A DNA stretch of 22,516 bases from Nocardia sp. GTDB lineage: Bacteria; Actinomycetota; Actinomycetes; Mycobacteriales; Mycobacteriaceae. Position 1 is the stretch's first letter. Each line of letters starts with the position of its first letter. Below, in pieces: positions 14,779-21,885 of this stretch. Position numbers and translations under genes: made by a program. Location of the stretch: the NCBI GenBank assembly GCA_017354515.1, contig JAFMQT010000014.1, positions 1-22,516 of the forward strand. Reading direction: 5' to 3'. Under the pieces are notes generated by a model, which was not told where the DNA came from, did not search any database, and was given only the letters and a program-made list of their open reading frames with translations.

Positions 14779-16358
14779 CAGAACACCACCGGCTGCTGGA
14801 ATTCGCCCCACACGTCCTTGAGGGCTGTGGTCATCTCCCCCACCGTGCAGTAGGCGTTGGCACAATCGACGAGCCGGTGCATCAGATTCTCATCTCCCTC
14901 GGCGGCGCGCGAGAGCGCCGTCAGTGTGGTGCGAACCGCCACGTCGTCGCGGTCCGCCTTGACCTTGGCCAGGCGCTCGAGCTGCAGATCCCGTCCCCTG
15001 GCGTCGAGTTCGTAGGTGCCGATCTCGGGGGGCGGCTCGTCCGCGTTGGCGAATTTGTTCACACCCACCACGGGTTTGGCCCCGGATTCGATCTCCTGGT
15101 GCAGCTTGTAGGCCTCGTCGGCGATCAACCCCTGCAGATAGCCGTCCTCGATGGCCTTGACCATCCCGCCCCGGCTCTCCAGGTCGTACATGATGTCCCT
15201 GATGGCGGCCTCGGTCTTGTCGGTCAGCGCCTCGATGAAATAGGAACCGCCGAGTGGATCGGCGACCCGGGTGACTCCGGTCTCGTAGGCCAGGATCTGC
15301 TGGGTGCGCAGCGCCATGGTGGTCGATTCCTCACTGGGCAGGGCGAACGGTTCGTCCCAGGCCGCGGTGAACATCGACTGCACCCCGCCCAGTACGGCGG
15401 CCATCGCCTCGTAGGCCACGCGTACCACATTGTTCTGCGCCTGCGGTGCGTACAGCGACGCCCCGCCGGCGACGCAGCCGAAACGGAACATCGACGCCTT
15501 GTCGGTGGTGGCGCCGTAACGCTCGCGCACGATGGTGGCCCAGCGCCGCCGTCCCGCACGGTATTTGGCGATCTCCTCGAAGAAGTCGCCATGGGTGTAG
15601 AAGAAGAACGAGATCTGCGGTGCGAACTTCTCGATACTCATCCGGCCACGCTCGATGACGGTGTCGCAGTAGGTGACCCCGTCGGCGAGGGTGAAGGCCA
15701 TCTCCTGCACGGCGGTGGCGCCGGCGTCGCGGAAGTGCGCGCCGGCCACCGAGATCGCGTTGAAACGGGGCACCTCGGCGGCGCAGAATTCGATGGTGTC
15801 GGCGATCAGTCGCAGCGACGGTGTCGGCGGCCAGATCCAGGTGCCGCGCGAGGCGTATTCCTTCAGGATGTCGTTCTGGATTGTGCCGGTGAGCTTCTCA
15901 CGCGGTACACCCTTCTTCTCCGCGGCGGCCACATACAGCGCCAGCAGGATCGCGGCGGTGCCGTTGATGGTGAAGCTGGTGCTGATCTTGTCCAGCGGGA
16001 TGGAGTCGAACAGGATCTCCGCGTCGGCGAGCGTGTCGATGGCGACACCGACGCGGCCGACCTCTTCCATCACCTCGGGATCGTCGGAGTCGTAGCCGCA
16101 TTGGGTCGGCAGATCCAGGGCCACCGACAGACCGGTGCCGCCCTGGTCGAGCAGATACCGGTAGCGGCGGTTGGATTCCTCCGGGGTGCCGAACCCCGAA
16201 TATTGCCGGAAGGTCCACAGCCGGCCGCGATAGCCGGTGGCGTAATTGCCCCGGGTGAAGGGATATTCGCCGGGGGCGGGCGGTTCGGCGGCTCGATCCC
16301 CCGGCCCGTACACCGGGGCGAGCGGAATGCCGGAAGAGGTCAGGACGTCGTCGTTCAC
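14778..16358 (-). CDS. Cobalamin-dependent acyl-CoA mutase, large subunit
   Basis: A 526-residue catalytic TIM-barrel subunit of the methylmalonyl-CoA mutase family, performing a radical carbon-skeleton rearrangement of an acyl-CoA. By gap-free alignment from memory to the Propionibacterium enzyme, Tyr53 (RQYSGF) equals Tyr89, Gln161 equals Gln197, Arg171 equals Arg207 (the carboxylate binder) and His208 equals His244. Tyr243 is replaced by Ala207, and FAPR reads FAPQ (245-248). Keeping Tyr89 and Arg207 argues against isobutyryl-CoA (Phe and Gln there) and for a carboxylated substrate, perhaps bulkier than methylmalonyl-CoA. Start: GTG 16358 sits 8 nt after a good -10, so the mRNA seems leaderless; an upstream TTG (16379) overlaps the promoter. 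Confidence 0.88.
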   Translation of the reverse strand: MNDDVLTSSGIPLAPVYGPGDRAAEPPAPGEYPFTRGNYATGYRGRLWTFRQYSGFGTPEESNRRYRYLLDQGGTGLSVALDLPTQCGYDSDDPEVMEEVGRVGVAIDTLADAEILFDSIPLDKISTSFTINGTAAILLALYVAAAEKKGVPREKLTGTIQNDILKEYASRGTWIWPPTPSLRLIADTIEFCAAEVPRFNAISVAGAHFRDAGATAVQEMAFTLADGVTYCDTVIERGRMSIEKFAPQISFFFYTHGDFFEEIAKYRAGRRRWATIVRERYGATTDKASMFRFGCVAGGASLYAPQAQNNVVRVAYEAMAAVLGGVQSMFTAAWDEPFALPSEESTTMALRTQQILAYETGVTRVADPLGGSYFIEALTDKTEAAIRDIMYDLESRGGMVKAIEDGYLQGLIADEAYKLHQEIESGAKPVVGVNKFANADEPPPEIGTYELDARGRDLQLERLAKVKADRDDVAVRTTLTALSRAAEGDENLMHRLVDCANAYCTVGEMTTALKDVWGEFQQPVVF

Positions 16359-16366
16359 CCTTGAAT

Positions 16367-16395
16367 ACGTTACTTGCAAAAAAAGAGAATGCCAA
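16367..16395 (-). promoter_or_regulatory. Promoter of the mutase operon
   Basis: On the minus strand TTGGCA (16390-16395) and TAACGT (16367-16372) are separated by exactly 17 nt, close to the sigma-70-type consensus. The expected transcription start falls within a base or two of GTG 16358, giving a leaderless message. Confidence 0.6.
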
Positions 16396-16401
16396 TACCA
16401 T
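16374..16401 (+). promoter_or_regulatory. Promoter of the HSDL2-like SDR gene, overlapping the mutase promoter
   Basis: On the plus strand TTGCAA (16374-16379) and TACCAT (16396-16401) are 16 nt apart. This candidate lies within the opposing mutase promoter, so the two could compete for RNA polymerase. A run of seven A's (16378-16384) forms part of both spacers. Confidence 0.45.
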
Positions 16402-16431
16402 CAGAGGCGAACGACGATTCGAGGAGCCGCC

Positions 16432-17256
16432 ATGCCCGCACCACCCCTTGCCGGACGAACCATGGTCATCTCCGGCGGCAGCCGCGGGATCGGCCTGGCC
16501 ATCGCCCTCGCGGCCGGCGCCCAGGGCGCCAACGTGGTGGTGCTCGCCAAGACCGCCGAACCACATCCGAAGTTGCCCGGCACCGTGCACACCGCCGTCG
16601 CCGAGATCGAGGCCGCGGGCGGCAAGGCGGTCGCGGTGGTCGGCGACGTCCGGCGCGAGGAGGACACCGCGCGCGCGGCGGCCACCGCGGTCGAACACTT
16701 CGGCGGAATCGACATCTGCGTCAACAACGCGAGCGCCATCACCACCGAACCGACGGGCACGCTGCCACTCAAGCGGTTCGATCTCATGCAGGAGATCAAT
16801 GTGCGCGGGACCTTCCTGCTGACCCAGGCGTGCCTGCCCCGGCTGCGCGACTCCGACCGGGCGCACGTGCTCACCATCTCTCCCCCGCTGAACCTGAGCC
16901 CGCGCTGGCTGGGCGCGCATCCCGCCTATACCCAGTCCAAGTACGCGATGACGCTGCTGTCGCTGGGCTGGGCGACCGAATTCGCCGAGGACGAGATCGG
17001 GGTCAACTGCCTGTGGCCGCAGACCTATATCGCGACCTCCGCGGTGGCCAATATGAAGGACGGCGACGATCTGCTCAGCCGGGCTCGCGATCCGCGCGTG
17101 ATGGGTGATGCCGCGGCCGAGATCCTGTCCCGCCCGGCCAAATACACCACCGGCAACTGCTATATCGATGCCGAGGTGCTGATCGAATCCGGGGTGCGGG
17201 ATCTGTCGAAGTACGGTGGTGGGGACCGCCCGATTCCGGATCTGTTCCTCGATTGA
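16432..17256 (+). CDS. HSDL2-like SDR oxidoreductase
   Basis: A 274-residue SDR of the HSDL2/citronellal-dehydrogenase-like subgroup. Motifs: GGSRGIG (15-21), the subgroup-typical LAKTAEPHPKLPGT (38-51), NNAS (98-101), KRFDLMQEINVRGTFL (114-129), catalytic Ser150 (ISPPLN), Tyr166 and Lys170 (YTQSK), and WP at 195-196. The subgroup contains dehydrogenases for hydroxyacyl or terpenoid substrates. GAGGAG at 16421-16426 is 5 nt before ATG 16432. It is divergent from the cobalamin mutase and 93 bp upstream of the zinc-ribbon/mmsA pair, so a role in oxidising an intermediate of the same catabolic route is plausible but unproven. Confidence 0.88.
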   Translation: MPAPPLAGRTMVISGGSRGIGLAIALAAGAQGANVVVLAKTAEPHPKLPGTVHTAVAEIEAAGGKAVAVVGDVRREEDTARAAATAVEHFGGIDICVNNASAITTEPTGTLPLKRFDLMQEINVRGTFLLTQACLPRLRDSDRAHVLTISPPLNLSPRWLGAHPAYTQSKYAMTLLSLGWATEFAEDEIGVNCLWPQTYIATSAVANMKDGDDLLSRARDPRVMGDAAAEILSRPAKYTTGNCYIDAEVLIESGVRDLSKYGGGDRPIPDLFLD

Positions 17257-17349
17257 TCACCCCGGAGATTGATCGCACCGGACCGATCTCGGTCGAGCAC
17301 AATACCGAATATATACCGGCACAACCGAATTCGTGACTCGGAGGTCACC

Positions 17350-17568
17350 ATGCAGCCGTCCGTGCGGGTCGTGGTCCGCGACATACTCGACTATTTCGGC
17401 ACCTGCCCGCGGTGTGGTTACGCGGCCGAGGCGCGCAGTACGATCCGCACCTTTCCCGATCGTCCGCGCGAGGTCGAGATCATCGCGACCTGCGGGCAGC
17501 CGTGCGGCTGGTCCGGCCCGGTCACGCTGACCACCATGACCGGCGCGCACGCGGCGGCCGGAGCGTGA
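17350..17568 (+). CDS. Small zinc-ribbon protein
   Basis: A 72-residue protein with two cysteine pairs, C19-x2-C22 (CPRC) and C48-x3-C52 (CGQPC), that should bind one zinc ion in a ribbon fold. No further domain. GGAGG at 17340-17344 stands 5 nt before ATG 17350. Its stop codon overlaps the GTG start of mmsA (GTGA), so the two are translationally coupled, which suggests a linked function, possibly a small accessory or electron- or ligand-handling protein. The 93-bp gap before it contains an A/T-rich stretch around 17308-17316 (AATATATACC) that may be a -10 region of its own promoter. I do not recognise a named family. Confidence 0.75.
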   Translation: MQPSVRVVVRDILDYFGTCPRCGYAAEARSTIRTFPDRPREVEIIATCGQPCGWSGPVTLTTMTGAHAAAGA

Positions 17569-19079
17569 GCGGCGTGAGCGGAGTCGGCCACTGGGTTGAC
17601 GGCGCCGATTTCACCGGGACCTCCACGCGCACGGCGCCGGTGACCGACCCCGCCACCGGCCAGGTCACCGGGTCCGTGTCGATGGCTTCCGCGGCCGATG
17701 TGCGCACCGCCGCCGCGGCCGCGGCAGCCGCGTTCCCCGGCTGGCGCGATACCTCGATCACCCGGCGCACCGCGATCGTGTTCCGGTTCCGGGAATTGCT
17801 CAACGCCCGCAAGTCCGAACTCGCCCGGCTGATCACCGGCGAACACGGCAAGGTGTTCTCCGATGCGCTCGGCGAGGTCTCGCGCGGGCAGGAGGTGGTC
17901 GAATTCGCCTGCGGGATACCTCATCTGCTCGAGGGCGGATTCACCCAGAACGTCTCGGGCGGCGTGGACGCGTATTCGGTGCGCGCCCCGCTGGGACCGG
18001 TGGCGATCATCTCCCCGTTCAACTTCCCGGCCATGGTGCCGATGTGGTTCTTCCCGATCGCCATCGCCACCGGCAATACGGTGGTACTCAAGCCGAGCGA
18101 GAAGGATCCCTCGGCGGCGGTGTGGATGGCGCGGCTGTGGGCCGAGGCCGGACTACCGCCCGGAGTGTTCAATGTGGTGCAGGGCGATAAGGAAGCGGTG
18201 GACGCGCTGCTGACCGATCCCGATATCAAGGCGGTCTCGTTCGTCGGATCCACTCCCATCGCGCAGTACGTCTACGCCACCGGCACCGCCGCCGGTAAGC
18301 GGGTGCAGGCGCTCGGCGGGGCCAAGAACCACGCGGTGGTGCTGCCCGACGCCGATCTGGATCTGGCCGCCGACGCGCTGGTCAGCGCCGGATACGGGTC
18401 GGCCGGTGAACGCTGTATGGCGATCTCGGTGGCGGTCGCCGTCGGTGATATCGCCGACGACCTGATCACCCGGATCGCGGACCGGACCCGAGCGCTGCGC
18501 ATCGGCGACGGGCACAGTGAGTCCGATATGGGTCCGCTGGTCACCGGCGAACACCGGGACAAGGTCGCCGGCGCGGTGGATACCGCCGAGTCCGAGGGTG
18601 CCAAGGTGGTCATCGACGGGCGCCGTGTGGTCGGCACCGCCGACGCCGATATCGATGTCTCCCAGGGGTTCTGGCTCGGGCCGACGCTGCTGGACAATGT
18701 CACTCCGGAGATGGCCGCCTATCGGGAGGAGATCTTCGGCCCGGTGCTGGCCGTGGTGCGAGTGGACACCTACGAGCAGGCCCTGGAGCTGATCAACGCC
18801 AATCCGTACGGCAACGGAACCGCCATCTTCACCAACGACGGCGGCGCCGCGCGGCGCTTCCAGTACGAGGTCGAGGTCGGGATGGTCGGCATCAATGTGC
18901 CGATTCCGGTGCCGATGGCCTACTACAGCTTCGGCGGCTGGAAGAATTCGCTGTTCGGCGACACCCACGCCCACGGCGTGCACGGGGTGCACTTCTTCAC
19001 CCGCACCAAGGCCGTCACCAGCCGCTGGCTCGACCCGAGCCACGGAGGCGTGAATCTGGGCTTCCCCCAGAACGATTGA
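17565..19079 (+). CDS. mmsA: CoA-acylating methylmalonate-semialdehyde dehydrogenase
   Basis: A 504-residue aldehyde dehydrogenase of the MmsA type. The enzyme converts methylmalonate semialdehyde plus CoA and NAD to propionyl-CoA and CO2, and malonate semialdehyde to acetyl-CoA, in valine, thymine and myo-inositol breakdown. Evidence: PLGPVAIISPFNFPAMVP, KPSEKDPSA, FVGSTPIAQYVY, GGAKNHAVVLPDADLD, the catalytic Cys284 in SAGERCMA, EIFGPVL, and the family-typical ending FTRTKAVTSRW. Length matches. Start GTG 17565 overlaps the zinc-ribbon stop; GTG 17574 is an alternative with GGAG 10 nt upstream. Followed by a strong terminator. With the mutase and SDR next door it could supply propionyl-CoA from a branched acid. 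Confidence 0.92.
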   Translation: MSGVSGVGHWVDGADFTGTSTRTAPVTDPATGQVTGSVSMASAADVRTAAAAAAAAFPGWRDTSITRRTAIVFRFRELLNARKSELARLITGEHGKVFSDALGEVSRGQEVVEFACGIPHLLEGGFTQNVSGGVDAYSVRAPLGPVAIISPFNFPAMVPMWFFPIAIATGNTVVLKPSEKDPSAAVWMARLWAEAGLPPGVFNVVQGDKEAVDALLTDPDIKAVSFVGSTPIAQYVYATGTAAGKRVQALGGAKNHAVVLPDADLDLAADALVSAGYGSAGERCMAISVAVAVGDIADDLITRIADRTRALRIGDGHSESDMGPLVTGEHRDKVAGAVDTAESEGAKVVIDGRRVVGTADADIDVSQGFWLGPTLLDNVTPEMAAYREEIFGPVLAVVRVDTYEQALELINANPYGNGTAIFTNDGGAARRFQYEVEVGMVGINVPIPVPMAYYSFGGWKNSLFGDTHAHGVHGVHFFTRTKAVTSRWLDPSHGGVNLGFPQND

Positions 19080-19087
19080 TATCGGCC

Positions 19088-19122
19088 GCACCGTGTCGCC
19101 CGCCGATCCGACGACACGGTGC
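19088..19122 (+). terminator. Terminator-like hairpin after mmsA
   Basis: GCACCGTGTCG (19088-19098) and CGACACGGTGC (19112-19122) form a perfect 11-bp stem with a 13-nt loop, starting 9 nt after the mmsA stop. It separates the SDR/zinc-ribbon/mmsA unit from the tetR gene. There is no T-tract. Confidence 0.75.
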
Positions 19123-19139
19123 ACCGCGACCCACAACGC

Positions 19140-19157
19140 GGAACCAATGTTCGGTCC
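19140..19157. promoter_or_regulatory. Candidate operator site 1, upstream of tetR
   Basis: GGAACCAATGTTCGGTCC is an imperfect palindrome containing GAAC-N4-GTTC. It is identical at 14 of 18 positions to a site in front of the amidohydrolase genes (20582-20599). It covers the expected -35 position and spacer of the tetR promoter, whose -10 is TAAACT at 19165-19170. This is the expected place for autorepression by the double TetR protein. Confidence 0.5.
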
Positions 19158-19164
19158 GACGCGC

Positions 19165-19203
19165 TAAACTGCGATCATGACTCCCATCGCCACCGGCGGC
19201 TGA
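19165..19203 (+). promoter_or_regulatory. tetR promoter -10 and 8-codon leader frame
   Basis: TAAACT (19165-19170) is a good -10, followed 6 nt later by ATG 19177, the spacing of a leaderless start. That ATG opens a frame of eight codons (MTPIATGG) ending at TGA 19201-19203. The frame is the same as that of the tetR gene, which resumes at GTG 19207. It may be a leader peptide with reinitiation, or a nonsense codon inside an originally longer gene. Confidence 0.45.
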
Positions 19204-19206
19204 TTC

Positions 19207-20526
19207 GTGTACGCCGAAACACGAGCCACCGAGCGGGCCACCCGAACCCAGCCCGCTCCCACCAGCCGCGCCGACAGCGAGCGGCGGGCCGAGATTCTGC
19301 GCACCGCCGCGGAATTGTTCGCCTCGGCCGGATACGCGCGCACCGTGGTACGCGATGTCGCCGACGCGTGCGGAATCCTGGCGGGCAGCCTGTATCACCA
19401 TTTCGATTCCAAGGAAGCGATCGCCGCCGAACTGCTCGCGCGCTACCACGACGCGCTCGACGCGGTCGCGGCCGGGTCGCCGGGCCCGGCCGCCATCACC
19501 GGTCCCGGCGACGCCTTCGCGGTGATTTCCGGATTCGCCACCGAGATCGCCCGCTGCGCACTGGAACACCGTGCGGCACTGCAGTTGTCGATCTACGGAC
19601 CCAGCAGCGGTCCCGAGCCCGAAAGGGTCGCCTCGCTCGGCGCGGGCACACCCCAGGCCCCCGTGCGGGCGATGGCCGAACTCCTGGACGCGGCCTTCGA
19701 ACGCGGCTACCTCGGCGCGGGGGTGGACCGGTCCGTCCTGGCCGAGCAGCTGTGCCTGACCATGCTGCATATCGGCCTGTCGGTACTGCACCGCGACACC
19801 GCCGCGGATCGCATGGCGGCCGCGGTGTGCCGGCTGCTGTTCGACGGCCTGGTCGCCACACCACCGACCGCCGCCGAACTGGACGCGTCCGCGGCGATGG
19901 CGGCCGCCCGCACCGCGATCGCCACCTGGCCGCCGCCGGACGATATCGACAGCACCGATCGCGTGGAGGCGTTGCGTGCGGTCGCCCGGGCGGAATTCGC
20001 CCATCGTGGCTACGAGGCCACCACCATGCGTGACATCGCCGTCGCGGCCGGTATCGGCGTGGGCACGGTGTATCGCACCGTGCAGTCCAAGGCCGCGCTG
20101 CTCGAGGCGATCATGGACACCTTCCACAGCGAGATCTCGCGCTGTTATCGGACCGTGGTCGCCACCGACAGTTCCGCCGCGGCCAAAATCGATGCCCTGA
20201 CCTGGGTGAACCTCAATGCGCTCGACCGCTTCGAACCGGAGTTCGCGATTCAGCGCGCCTGGTTGCGCAGCACTCCGCCCGAGGGCAACGAGATCATCGA
20301 CGTGCTGCGGCGCCGCGCACAGCAGATCGCCACGGTGATCGAGTCCGGCCGCGCCGACGGGGAGATCCGCGTGCAAGCGGTCGCCAAGAGCCGGCTGTCG
20401 GCCTGTGTGCGCGATCTGATCTGGGTGCCACCGCCGGTCGTCGGGCGGCTGGGCATCGCGGCCGCGCACGCCCACTCCCGCGCCACCCTGTTGCGCGGAG
20501 CCTGCCGAGAATCCGTCCCGACCTGA
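19207..20526 (+). CDS. Double TetR family transcriptional regulator
   Basis: A 439-residue protein made of two complete TetR-type regulators in tandem. The first helix-turn-helix is at about 27-73 (EILRTAAELFASAGYARTVV, GSLYHHFDSKEAI), its ligand domain at about 75-220. The second is at about 252-300 (ALRAVARAEFAHRGYEATTM, GTVYRTVQSKAALLEAI), its ligand domain at 300-430. Usual TetR proteins have about 200 residues, so this is a fusion that could act as a pseudo-dimer with two effector pockets. GTG 19207 has only a weak GGCGG 7 nt upstream, and an in-frame TGA lies 3 nt before it. Likely targets are its own promoter and the amidohydrolase promoter, which share an 18-bp site. Confidence 0.85.
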   Translation: MYAETRATERATRTQPAPTSRADSERRAEILRTAAELFASAGYARTVVRDVADACGILAGSLYHHFDSKEAIAAELLARYHDALDAVAAGSPGPAAITGPGDAFAVISGFATEIARCALEHRAALQLSIYGPSSGPEPERVASLGAGTPQAPVRAMAELLDAAFERGYLGAGVDRSVLAEQLCLTMLHIGLSVLHRDTAADRMAAAVCRLLFDGLVATPPTAAELDASAAMAAARTAIATWPPPDDIDSTDRVEALRAVARAEFAHRGYEATTMRDIAVAAGIGVGTVYRTVQSKAALLEAIMDTFHSEISRCYRTVVATDSSAAAKIDALTWVNLNALDRFEPEFAIQRAWLRSTPPEGNEIIDVLRRRAQQIATVIESGRADGEIRVQAVAKSRLSACVRDLIWVPPPVVGRLGIAAAHAHSRATLLRGACRESVPT

Positions 20527-20546
20527 GCGGGAAATTCGGCGAGCCC

Positions 20547-20576
20547 TTGTGTGAACGGGCCGTTCCGGCGTACAGT
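20547..20576 (+). promoter_or_regulatory. Promoter of the amidohydrolase genes with internal palindrome
   Basis: TTGTGT (20547-20552) and TACAGT (20571-20576), 18 nt apart, form a credible promoter for the amidohydrolase genes, leaving a leader of about 180 nt before ATG 20766. The spacer holds a perfect palindrome GAACGGGCCGTTC (20553-20565), a GAAC-N5-GTTC element that may be a further repressor site. Confidence 0.45.
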
Positions 20577-20581
20577 CAAGC

Positions 20582-20599
20582 GGAACGAACGTTTGGTTC
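20582..20599. promoter_or_regulatory. Candidate operator site 2, upstream of the amidohydrolases
   Basis: GGAACGAACGTTTGGTTC matches site 1 upstream of tetR at 14 of 18 positions and contains GAAC-N5-GTTC (20587-20599), the same form as the palindrome at 20553-20565, 34 bp upstream. It lies at the expected transcription start, where a bound repressor would block initiation. Confidence 0.5.
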
Positions 20600-20765
20600 G
20601 CACAGTGCGTGGACATTCGCCGATCGCCCGCGCACCGGCCCACGACCAACCCGTCGGCGATCCGCCCCGCGGAGCACCCCACAACCGATCCACCCACCTC
20701 GAGGCCGCGGGGAACGCATACACCGAAACGCCCGGCCTCGCAGAATTTTTCGATAAGGAGGCGCG

Positions 20766-21860
20766 ATGATCACCCTGCCGGACGGCAGCACCTCCCCGCT
20801 CATCGATGCCAGCGTGCACATCTATTTCCAGGGCAACCGCGAACTGCGCGACTGGCTGCCCGCTCCGCACAACGCCCGCGGCTTTCCCGACGTGGAGATG
20901 GAGTGGTACGGCGCACCGGGCGGTGAGTTCGCGCCCGGGACGATCCTGTCCGAGGGCGGATATCCGGGTTCGGAGCCCGAGGCCGTGGGCCGGGTGCTGT
21001 TCGAGGAGCGCGGCGTCGACGTCGCGGTGCTGCACGCGATGACTCGCGGCACCCTGCCCGACCGGAATCTGAACACCGCGATCCTCAACGCGCACAACCG
21101 GATGCTGGTCGAGCGGTGGCTGGACTCGGGCAGCTACGCCGACCGCTACCGCGGCACCCTGCGGGTCAATCCGGAGGATATCGACGGCGCGCTGCGCGAG
21201 ATCGAACGGTTCGGCTCCCATCCCAAGATCGTGCAGATCGGCATCCCGCTGCAGTCGCGCGAACTGTACGGCAAACCGCAGTTCTGGCCGCTGTGGGAGG
21301 CCGCCGCGGCGGCGAATCTGCCGGTCGCCACGCATATCGAAACCGGCAGCGGCAACGCCTTCCCGCCCACCCCCAACGGACACACCCGCACCTACGAGCA
21401 GTACCTCGGGTTCATGGCGCTCAATTACCTGTACCACCAGATGAATATGATCGCCGAGGGGGTTTTCGAGCGCTTTCCCGATTTGAAATTCGTCTGGGCC
21501 GACGGCGCCGCCGACATGATGACCCCGATGATGTGGCGCATGGATATGTTCGGGCGTCCGCATCTCGAGCAGACGCCGTGGGCACCGAAGATGCCCAGCG
21601 ACTATCTGCCCGGCCACATCTACTTCGTCCAGGGCTTGCTGGACGGCCCCGGTGATGTGGAATTCGCCGACCAATGGCTGGGATTCACCGGTAAGGAAGA
21701 TGCGGTCATGTTCGGTTCCAGCTATCCGGACTGGCAACTCGACGATCCCGCGCGGCTGCCGTCCGCGCTACACCCGGACCAGCGCGAGAAGCTGCTGTGG
21801 CGCAACGCCGCCGGGCTCTACGGCATCGACATTCCCGCCGCTGTCGCCACGGCGCGCTGA
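20766..21860 (+). CDS. Amidohydrolase-2 family protein with degenerate metal site
   Basis: A 364-residue TIM-barrel protein of the amidohydrolase_2 family (PF04909), whose members include metal-dependent decarboxylases and hydrolases. Family features: LIDASVHIYF at the N-terminus, THIETGSG with His190, NMIAEGVFERFPDLKFVWADG, and the end LLWRNAAGLYGI. Two normal metal ligands look changed: the usual D-x-H is Ser16-Val-His18, and the usual GSDYPH is GSSYPD (317-322), with Ser319 at the Asp position. It may be a structural or regulatory partner of the next gene product, or use another chemistry. AAGGAGG at 20755-20761 precedes ATG 20766. The next gene begins 25 bp after its stop. Confidence 0.82.
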   Translation: MITLPDGSTSPLIDASVHIYFQGNRELRDWLPAPHNARGFPDVEMEWYGAPGGEFAPGTILSEGGYPGSEPEAVGRVLFEERGVDVAVLHAMTRGTLPDRNLNTAILNAHNRMLVERWLDSGSYADRYRGTLRVNPEDIDGALREIERFGSHPKIVQIGIPLQSRELYGKPQFWPLWEAAAAANLPVATHIETGSGNAFPPTPNGHTRTYEQYLGFMALNYLYHQMNMIAEGVFERFPDLKFVWADGAADMMTPMMWRMDMFGRPHLEQTPWAPKMPSDYLPGHIYFVQGLLDGPGDVEFADQWLGFTGKEDAVMFGSSYPDWQLDDPARLPSALHPDQREKLLWRNAAGLYGIDIPAAVATAR

Positions 21861-21885
21861 CGATTCGATGAATCTGGAGGAAACA

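Noticed and set aside
14877..16364. 495-codon plus-strand open frame opposite the mutase
   Set aside because: Antisense shadow of a strongly conserved enzyme; low-complexity composition and no ribosome-binding site.
16378..16384. A7 tract considered as part of a T-tract terminator or slippage site
   Set aside because: It lies between two gene starts with no stem beside it and is better explained as promoter spacer.
19015..21737. Two long minus-strand open frames (19015-20697 and 20250-21737) opposite tetR and the first amidohydrolase
   Set aside because: They overlap each other and oppose genes with clear domains; Gly/Arg/His-rich content is typical of antisense frames in GC-rich DNA.
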